DNA of 64,000 nucleotides from Platycnemis pennipes (taxonomy: Eukaryota > Arthropoda > Insecta > Odonata > Platycnemididae): NCBI GenBank assembly GCA_933228895.1, contig OW121856.1, positions 105,561,027 to 105,625,026 of the forward strand, given 5' to 3'. The notes beneath the pieces are model-generated. The model was not told the origin of the DNA and did no database searches. It worked only from the letters and a program-made list of their open reading frames with translations. How positions within the stretch are numbered: the first letter of the stretch is position 1; each line of letters begins with the position of its first letter. Positions 56,691 through 64,000 of the stretch are shown piece after piece. The translations under genes and the position numbers were made by a program.

Positions 56691-57718
56691 CATTAATCAG
56701 AGAGAATCTTACTACCGCGCAGGAATGAAAAAGAAAATCTACCAATCAGTTAGAAAACAACCTACGTAAAACAAAAAATCAAAATCCAGAACGAAAGCAT
56801 TGATAACAACAGTAACTATTTTTTTCAATGAAAAGGTGGAGCCTTACAGCCTTAATTTTACAAACAAAAGAAAATCTCCAATGGCCGCAATGTTTATTAA
56901 GGAGGTTCCACAGGTACTCCGCGATTCCATATCCCGTAAAAGAGCTATGATATTTACTGAAAAAATACCGATCCAGAAAAAAGTCTAGACGGAAATTCAT
57001 CTATGGTGTGATAACGCATACACAATAATTATATGAGTATATAGTATAGTATATAGCATAGGATAGTATATAGCGCGTTGTAGTTGCATTCTATTTTTTA
57101 CAAGCACTTTTAACTCATTTTGACTTCGAAACATGACTAACGTGTTGTAATACGTATTAAAATAGGTTAACTATTTTCTCACTTAGTATTAAATTACTCC
57201 CTTGCAAGTAGATACAACTCTTTGTTTTGAATTTTATTAATATTCGTATTTTTGTATAACGTTTGGCAACAATGACGCTGCTACCATTTGGAAGCATTGG
57301 TATTAATTACGCTATATGAACAACCAATGAAATATTTAAATTACACAAAAAATATAAGAAGGACCTTGGTAGGGTATATTCCTAAATTAAGTGAGTAAAT
57401 AAGCCTTTGTAAGCACGTTCCGTCACAAGCACCGTTGCCAATGATAACAGCATACTGTAGCGCCACTTTCACTTAACTAAGGCTTTTCTGCTTTTTTTCG
57501 AGCAAACATTTATTAATATCAATTAAACAAGTCTGGTAAGGCGAGCACTTATTTACAATGCTAAATGCTACGTAAAATTACGCATCTTATATTAGGTTTT
57601 CGTCAAAACGACGTTTCTCTTTACATTATTAATCTGCAAATTTTACTGCTATAACCATGCTCTGCCGTATAGCCACGTATAAATATCTGATTTTCAACGT
57701 GTTTTTTCTTCAAATGTA
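56691..57718. other. no gene recognised; ATAGTATAT-rich patch
   Basis: 57030-57080 repeats TATAGTATA/TATAGCAT words. The rest is AT-rich without coding signs. Confidence 0.4.
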
Positions 57719-57834
57719 TTATGGAATTGCCAAATTATTGTATTGCCAATCAATAGAAGGGCCAAAAAATGATGTGTCCTGAAATTTTCACAAAAATGAC
57801 AACTACTTCATAATTCGGTGGAGCCACCTTAAAT
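57719..57834 (+). repeat. dispersed 118-bp repeat E, copy 2
   Basis: Partner of 19818-19935. Confidence 0.75.
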
Positions 57835-58363
57835 GCTAACATTTACGTTAATTGTTAAATGTTTATTTATGTCAATAAATAATACGGTCATTGTAGTCTT
57901 TTTCTTTTCGTTAGCTCACTATTTCTGATGCAACCACATTGCAGTCATTTTTTGGCATTTCTTGTGAGGATAATAGAAAAAGGAATGCTCTTAGAACTAA
58001 GCATTGGCGTCTTTCTCAATAGTTTGGTACGCCTGGAATACCGCTCCCCCCCCACAAGTGGGACCCACAATGCAATATTCAATACAAAGAAAGGAGACAA
58101 TCTGGTTGCCTCCATTGTGCGTCGGGACCGGCAAGGTGGTCCCCGAAAAAGGGTCGCCGCGAATCGCCTAAGTGGATTACGACCGCCGCGCTCTCCTTAA
58201 CACGTGTTTAGTAACGCGATTAGGGGCTCATTCGATTAGGGCGGTTAATAAGGGGTGCGAGGGCTGCGGCGCTAGGGTCGCCGATTAATATTCGTCCGGC
58301 CGCCCCGGAAGAGGCTACGGCGAGCGACGCCATTCAGGGAGGAGAAACCTGGCGCCCTTTCTT
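57835..58363. other. no gene recognised, GC-rich end
   Basis: 58050-58350 is CpG rich; the 90-codon frame at 57928 has no domain. Confidence 0.35.
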
Positions 58364-59401
58364 CATCTACATAATACCCTGCAAGCCACCATAAAGGTGT
58401 GTGGCAGGGGGTGAACTCTCACCAAACATGCACTACATATCATGCATAAAAAAAGGATTAGTACTTGTATAGGTACTGTTCAAAACTACGCTATTTAAAA
58501 AAAGATAAAAATAGCAAAACATACATGCAAAAACATGCCGTTAGTTGGGTTAGCTTTTAGTCCTTATACCAACACGCAGCTACCAATGTTATCCATTGCT
58601 ACACTGGTACTGGATATATTTACCTTTATTCATATCCCTAACAGTACAAGGAAAAAAGGATATTTTGAATCTGTCAGTTCGGCAATCTATTTCTCTAATT
58701 TTGTGTTTATGGTCCAGTCTACCACAGTAAGTTGTGGTTCGCAAAATATTTTTAACATCATCACTGAAAATATTGTCTTGGAAATTGTTTAGGAGATTAA
58801 GTCTTAATTTCAACCTTCGATCTGACAATGATTCCCAATTTAATTCATTTAATAGACTGGTTACGCTAGTAAGGTTATCGTACCGTCCCTTTACAAATCA
58901 TGCCGATCTTCGCTGCACACGTTCAAGTTCGTTATTTAGACCGATTTCGTATGGATCCCATACACTAGCAGCATTTTCCAAATGAGGTCTAACAAGGTCT
59001 AACGAAAAATAGCTGATTTCTCGTACATGATCGTCACATTTACCCAGTACTCTTTTGACGAATCCCAGTTTACGATTCGCTTGACCCATTATTTCACGTA
59101 TATGTTTACCCCAGGAAAGATCATGTGTCAGTCTTATTCCAAGATATTTAATGGATTCCACGTTTGTTAATTCATTATTACTTATTTTGTAAGTGCTAGG
59201 AGGAGAGCTATTCTTTTTCCAAAAATTCATTACAAGACATTTTTTAAAGTTTAATCCCAACTGCCATGTATCACACCAAGTTTCAATTACTTGTTGGTCA
59301 ATATTTAAATATTCTTTATCATTTGGGCATAGAATTTCTCTGTACACTACTGCGTCATCGGCAAATAGACGAAGCTTACTTTGTACCACCTTATGGATAT
59401 C
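58364..59401 (-). mobile_element. alpha LINE, about 1 kb copy from motif C to tail
   Basis: Minus strand: SKLRLFADDAVVYREILCPN (intact FADD), WQLGLNFKKCLVMNFWKKNS, YLGIRLTHDLSWGKHIREIM open for 163 codons. A short duplication (SLDLVRPHLE) and a frame change near 58900, then FKISFFPCTVRDMNKGKYIQ. Ends with hairpin and ATTATGTAGATG. Confidence 0.9.
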
Positions 59402-59533
59402 ATTTCTTCACGGGGCCTCGCAAAACCTGCTCGCGTCAGCTACCCAAGAACCAGGGACTCAACTCCGTGTGTCGCATATGAGGTGTCCTTTTATTACGGC
59501 GGGCGGAGATTGAAAGAAAAAAATTGGCCAAAA

Positions 59534-59805
59534 TTTGATAATTGAAAATAAGAATCAACTCTGTAATTTTCCATACGTTTTTAATAACCAACCGGTTTCA
59601 ACACTCACGTGTCATCATCAGGGACTAAAATTTTTGAGCATTGGGAAGGCCTTAAATAGTGCACTGGGGGGTATGTCTCTTTAGGAAGGGGAAGGAATTT
59701 GAGGGAACGCTTAGGTATAAACTGGTTTTATTATTAAAAACGTATTAAAAAGGTATTAAAAACGTGTGGAAAATTACAAAGTTGATTCTTATTTTCAATC
59801 ATGGA
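59534..59805. repeat. 270-bp foldback with 50-bp arms
   Basis: ATTGAAAATAAGAATCAACT and GTAATTTTCCATACGTTTTT (59534-59583) are inverted at 59748-59805. The right arm is preceded by tandem GTATTAAAAACG/AGGTATTAAAAA units. The hammerhead-like core lies just inside the left arm, suggesting a Penelope-derived terminal piece. Confidence 0.75.
59585..59621 (-). ncRNA. hammerhead-ribozyme-like core, consensus letters intact
   Basis: The minus strand reads CTGATGA, T, stem GACAC-GTGA-GTGTT, GAAAC, CGGTTGG. The core CUGANGA and GAAA are intact. Stem III would be a very short ACCGGT, as in dimer-acting minimal hammerheads. Flanking bases do not give a clear stem I, so cleavage is uncertain. Confidence 0.55.
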
Positions 59806-60106
59806 AAAATTCCACCATGTGACGGCCAAAGTTGTTTCATTGAAAATTTGTTAAGCATCTGATTTCACAAACCGAAGCTACAGTTGCTATCCTTCTCTGT
59901 CAACTACAAAATTAAACATTATAGTTATTGCATATTAATACGGCAGTTAATTACTAGCCATGAACACTTTAATTTTCCATGAACAATCTCTAATTAGGTA
60001 GAATTACAACGACCAACGACATACTTCTCCCATTTCTTGGAGGTTATTCTGGTGAGTATACCGAAACGATTGAGAGCAGTTTGATCATTACTTATTCTCC
60101 CTCAGC

Positions 60107-60372
60107 CAGGCACGTAGCCAGGGGGGTGGGCTTCTGGTGCTTCAGCCACCCCCCCCTCGAAATTTGTTCCCAATAATTTTGTTGTTCTGATTTTAGCAAT
60201 GAACTTTACTAGTGAGAAGAGATAAGTACGGGCACTGTAAAAATAATTACCAAGCACTGAAAATTAAGGAAAGAGATTTGTAATATGTCGGCACCGAATA
60301 GGCAAGGCTGATTTGTTTCAAGTTACGCAATACTTAGCCCCCCCCCGAAGCAAATTTCTGGCTACGTGCCTG
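60107..60372. mobile_element. hAT-type MITE with 8-bp duplication
   Basis: 266 bp with ends CAGGCACGTAGCCAG and its inverse, flanked by CCCTCAGC at 60099-60106 and 60373-60380. Next to each end is a G/C homopolymer run. Non-coding. Confidence 0.94.
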
Positions 60373-60380
60373 CCCTCAGC

Positions 60381-61380
60381 ATTCAAAAAGCGGACAGTAA
60401 CGACCGATAATTGAGGGTTTCTGTTCAATCGCGATTTTAATGCTTTGACGAAGAAAATTTTGAAGTTTATCTGTGAATTCAACCCGCATGACTCGATTTA
60501 CATTCTTGTAACACTTGAATCGAATCTAAGCCGTAAGGAATTGATTGTGAATGCGAGACAAAGCTTCCGTGAGTCGCTGTCTCCACATCTGTATCGATGT
60601 AACCTCTGTCAATACTGGTACGTATCTGCAACGAAGGGTTTTTATTACTAGGTTTCTGGTGCATGCCTAAAAAAATTACAAGTTTAATCGCAAACGAGAA
60701 CAGCCAATAAAACGAACCAAAGAAGAAATGACACAACTACTATAGATGTATATGCGTGCAACGCATTACTCACTGCTTATTTTACGCAACACGACAAATT
60801 TAATTTAGAACTATTGAAAATAATACGAATGTATGAATATAACATTGAGTACGGTATCAACGACTACAGTAGCATACAAACATAACGCATTACATATTCT
60901 ATGTATCTGGCCATGAAATTAGCAGCATAAGTAATTTTAATTACCCGGTTATAAAATAAAACATAAGTTCAATTCCTTCGTATCATATGAAGTACAATAA
61001 GAGTTAACACTTACGATGCAATAGCACCTAGCTACCATATGCCCAATTAGAGGCGAGTTATATTATTTTTTCATATAAGGGTGAGGTAAGTTGATATCGT
61101 CTCCAAATATTTAACACGGGAAAATTCAACGATCAAGCCTTGACTGTTGGACTGGTGAAACCGGGTTAAAGGACTGTAAATAATGCCGTACCGAGAGGAT
61201 CTATTCACTAAGCGTTCCTAGACTCCGTGTCAGACTGTTTATTACGCTATATATTAATTATAATCGAGTAAATTACATATATTATACATTTAACTTAATC
61301 TTCAGTGTGTTACTGTTAGTGAAATTACCGAGTCACGTGATTTACTTCGTCAAAAGTTCACTCTCTTATGCATGCGTCAG
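60381..61380. other. no gene recognised
   Basis: AT-rich, frames short, no repeat match. Confidence 0.4.
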
Positions 61381-61861
61381 GATTAATAGAAGAATTAGAC
61401 TGGGAATCATTATCAGATTTTAGGTTAAACTACAGATTAAATGTACAGTAGAAATTTAAAAGGGATAGGTTTACTGAAAAGGTTAGGTGTATATTAAAAA
61501 ACATCTGCATATTATGCTAGATTCGACAAGATAAATAAGATTAGAGAGGGATATTGTCGTACCGATAGATTCAAAATGTCATTTTTCTCCCGTACTATAA
61601 GATATTACAATTGGCAGCATAGCAAAGGGATAGGATAGAGAAATATTGTTAGAGTAGTAGTCTGTAGTGCATGATTCATGTATTAACAACGGAAAATCTC
61701 TTTATTATTATGTAGATATTAACCATCTAGCTGCATGTGACCCTATTACCTAGCATGTTTCCGTGTAGTGCCTGTTTGCATGTCAATAATGCACGTTGGG
61801 TACCTTCACCCCCTGCCACACACCCTCGCGGTGGTTTTCAGAGTATTGCGTAGATGTAGAT
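61381..61861 (+). mobile_element. beta LINE 3' end, decayed
   Basis: Starts EELDWESLSDFRLNYRLN, then YYARFDKINKIREGYCRTDR, 3' UTR, hairpin and GCGTAGATGTAGA. Many substitutions; older than the 52.5-kb copy. Confidence 0.85.
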
Positions 61862-62299
61862 ATATATGAAGTGTATTGGCATAACTAATGCATGTCAACA
61901 GCAATCTCTTACTTTTTAGCTCTTACAATGATCGCACTCACACAAGAAATATTATTCCCTTCAACTATGCGGTACAAATATTTCGGATAAGATTCCCCCA
62001 ACATAAAATGGTCGAGGTAATATTGATGCCTTCACCTGCTACGTAAAACTGCACCCCGCCAACATTATATTAGTAATTTAAAGGTGATGTAACTGTTCAT
62101 GGCAGAAGAGTATCACGGTGCATTTTTACAGTTAATTCTAGATGCGTCCTGACACCTCGAATCAATACGATAAATCGATTGTGAGATCCTCGAAGTGCGC
62201 TGTCGTAAGTACTAACTCTTGATCGACCTACTACGATCGAACTAGAACGACCGCGGCACTAGCAAGTAATCTTTACTATTAATATTTAATTTAATATAA
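61862..62299. other. no gene recognised
   Basis: AT-rich, nothing recognised. Confidence 0.35.
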
Positions 62300-62590
62300 G
62301 AGCAAGTAACCCTTCCACAATAACTCTTGTTTGGTATATCGCTTATGTAAATGAGGAATAACACGGGACCGATAACGCTTCTTTGTGGAACACCTGGGGT
62401 CACCCTAACCATATAGGTCATCCTTCCTTCAACTTACACTCCTTCTCCAACCTTGTTAGAAGCCTACTGAAATCCAAAGAAACCGAATACACTTGCTTAT
62501 TCATTTCACCTGATTTGTGTATGTCCTGAGCAAACAAAGGCAGCTGAGTTGCACAAGATCTACTTTTGAGGGAACCATTTTGTTTTTAAG
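62300..62590 (-). mobile_element. non-LTR RT relic (motifs A-B region)
   Basis: The minus strand encodes SRSCATQLPLFAQDIHKSGE and VSLDFSRLLTRLEKECK, then RVTPGVPQRSVIGPVLFLIY, resembling SCETQL, FLDFKKAF and SGVPQGSVVGPLLF of the LINE ORF2. The stretch between A and B is deleted. Confidence 0.72.
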
Positions 62591-63415
62591 TGACGAAACT
62601 GTGAATATCCAGGTGCTACATTGCATTACTTACTTTTATATGCGGAATAATACTAAAAGAATGGAATGTCATTGACCTTGATACTTCGGTACTTTTCCTT
62701 CTCCCAATGAATTATTAAATGCTGAAATTAAAATGGCGCAATTACAGCCCTTAAAATAACGTTTCTTTGTGAGGCAACGGGGTTGCGAATACCGCTAGTT
62801 TATCATAATGGAGACTCATTGCTTCTAATTGAATTCAGTTGTTTTAACAGTTGTTAACGCCAAAATGGTTAACCATTCATCACTCCACCACTCGTCCACG
62901 CGGTCTCTGACACCTCCCCAGGAAGACACGCTGTGCCCCCCCCATGCAGCGCGCGCGCCGAGGGAATGCCTGCGGCGGCCGACAGAACTACCCCCCCAAC
63001 CGCTCCCGCTCCCGCCCCCCTCCACACCCGACCACCGCACCCGAGTGGAACGGACTATGGAAGGGCACCACTCCCCTCCTTCCTCAAAGATCTCAAAGGC
63101 CACGCGACCTTTGACCCCGGTTGACTGCCTTTCCGCACTGGCATTCAAGGAGGCGACGCCCCCTCCCTCAAATCCAATTTCTCCCCCAGCCCCGCAGTAG
63201 TCAGGAATTAAAACGGGGGGGGGAGGGGGGAGGGGAGTTCCCCTGCGCCAATCGCATGCTAAGTGCCCGCCCCAGTGAAATTTTTAGATTCCGCGGCTGT
63301 CGCCCCGCATGAGAATGTACATGTGCTCCGTTCCGTTTGATCCAGAGTCCACCTCGGTCCACCTCATTCCCGTTCCTCCTCTCATCAACTCGCAACTCAT
63401 CTTTTACACGTACCT
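62591..63415. other. CpG-rich island, no recognised gene
   Basis: 62880-63400 is GC-rich, with proline-rich plus frames and glycine/serine-rich minus frames, both compositional. Contains a poly-G run near 63215 and the second DR1-like site. Confidence 0.4.
63105..63117 (-). promoter_or_regulatory. DR1-like nuclear receptor site
   Basis: The minus strand reads GGGTCAAAGGTCG, one base off the site at 70-82, in a CpG-rich island. Possible COUP-TF/RXR/HNF4 type site; function not shown. Confidence 0.35.
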
Positions 63416-63418
63416 TTA

Positions 63419-64000
63419 AGCAGCGTTTACACGTAGCAGTTGACTGCTATGGCAGTAGCGAAATGCGCGGTATATCTATATAGCTACTGCTATGATGCGT
63501 CCGCGTTAACTTCTATGCTGCTTAAGCTGCTATTTAGGCGTTGCCACAACAAATAAAAAGCTATTTATTTTAATAGTGAATTTCGATGAAATTTTCATTA
63601 AATTCATCAAGCAATAAATTCCATCGACGATTATCTTTTGTTCCCATTCTTTAAAGAGTAGATTCTCCCTTTTGGGGAGGGATATTCTTGTTATTATATC
63701 CAAATTCCGTCGTGTATTGCTTTCCGTTGGCGATTGTTGCGATTGTGTTGGATACGTTTCCGCTGGAAAGTAGGCGGGCTTCAACTTTGCTAATAGCTTG
63801 AACTAGGATCGATAGTGTTCGACATGTGTCCAGTATCGACCTGAACTCGCATCGCAGTTGCTGTTTACACGTGCGAGTAGGACTTAACAGTTGTTAGCAG
63901 TTGAGTGTCATAGCAGTCAACTGCTAACAATTATTAAGCCCCACTCGCATGTGTAAATAGCAACCAATAGCAACTGCGATGCGAGTTCAGGTCGATACTG
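63419..64000 (+). mobile_element. H1 MITE continuing into an inverted second copy (cut by window end)
   Basis: Starts after TTA (63416-63418) with AGCAGCGTTTACACGTAGC and follows the H1 body to about 63915. Then, in place of the terminus, the inverse of the preceding sequence begins, so 63826-64000 is one long palindrome centred near 63912. The far end lies outside the window. Confidence 0.85.

Noticed and set aside
10600..61861. Recurring CCCTGCAAGCCACC units as a CRISPR array or satellite
   Set aside because: Units are scattered in both orientations, each attached to LINE sequence; they are LINE 3' ends, not a regular array.
62825..63200. Proline-rich plus and glycine-rich minus frames as a possible first exon of the NR2F gene
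   Set aside because: N-terminal regions of such receptors are low-complexity, so this cannot be excluded, but neither strand shows a recognisable motif or a supported splice donor.
1..64000. Bacterial-type systems (defence islands, toxin-antitoxin, phage)
   Set aside because: No dense same-strand genes or ribosome binding sites; introns, LINEs and SINEs show a eukaryotic chromosome.

Overview
The window looks like nuclear DNA of an arthropod, most likely an insect with a large, repeat-rich genome. The evidence is spliced genes with GT-AG introns, non-LTR retrotransposons of the CR1/jockey and RTE types, a P-type DNA transposon, a Penelope-like element, tRNA-derived SINE-like repeats and many MITEs. 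There are no bacterial operons, ribosome binding sites or CRISPR arrays. The species cannot be named from sequence alone.

Only one host gene is visible: a single 150-nt exon at 34560-34709 on the minus strand. It encodes the second half of the DNA-binding domain of a COUP-TF/Seven-up (NR2F) nuclear receptor and has a clean splice acceptor and donor. No other exon of that gene was recognised, so much of the window may be its introns. Two DR1-like nuclear-receptor sites (70-82 and 63105-63117) and several CpG-rich islands are possible, unproven regulatory parts of that locus.

The best preserved mobile gene is a P element at about 1139-8422. It has a THAP-domain first exon, eight coding exons whose phases all join without a stop (about 1045 residues), matching subterminal inverted repeats at both ends, and an 8-bp target duplication inside an older MITE.

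The rest is a mosaic. Two related CR1/jockey-like LINE families, called alpha and beta here, make at least 18 insertions or tails. Both end in the same 3' hairpin and a TGTAGA-type tail. One beta copy (52476-54311) keeps a 611-codon open reverse transcriptase. RTE-type LINE pieces occur at 11.5, 13.7, 27.7, 32.9, 43.4, 46.7, 47.6, 52.0 and 55.7 kb. DNA elements with exact target duplications include hAT (28045-28870; 60107-60372), TTA-flanked Harbinger-like MITEs (9048-9462; 9546-10070; 22708-23220; 63419-end) and two adjacent TA-flanked pogo/Tigger-like MITEs (50478-51975). A 520-bp MITE with GGGG ends (family A) occurs seven times, and three copies are broken by later insertions.

Possibly less familiar observations are: a chimeric retroelement joining a 239-bp non-LINE module to a LINE 3' half, present twice; hammerhead-ribozyme-like cores at 35.7, 42.8 and 59.6 kb, one inside a Penelope-like coding region; a P-element intron that stays open in frame when retained; and a 52-bp-arm near-perfect hairpin at 13831-13968.
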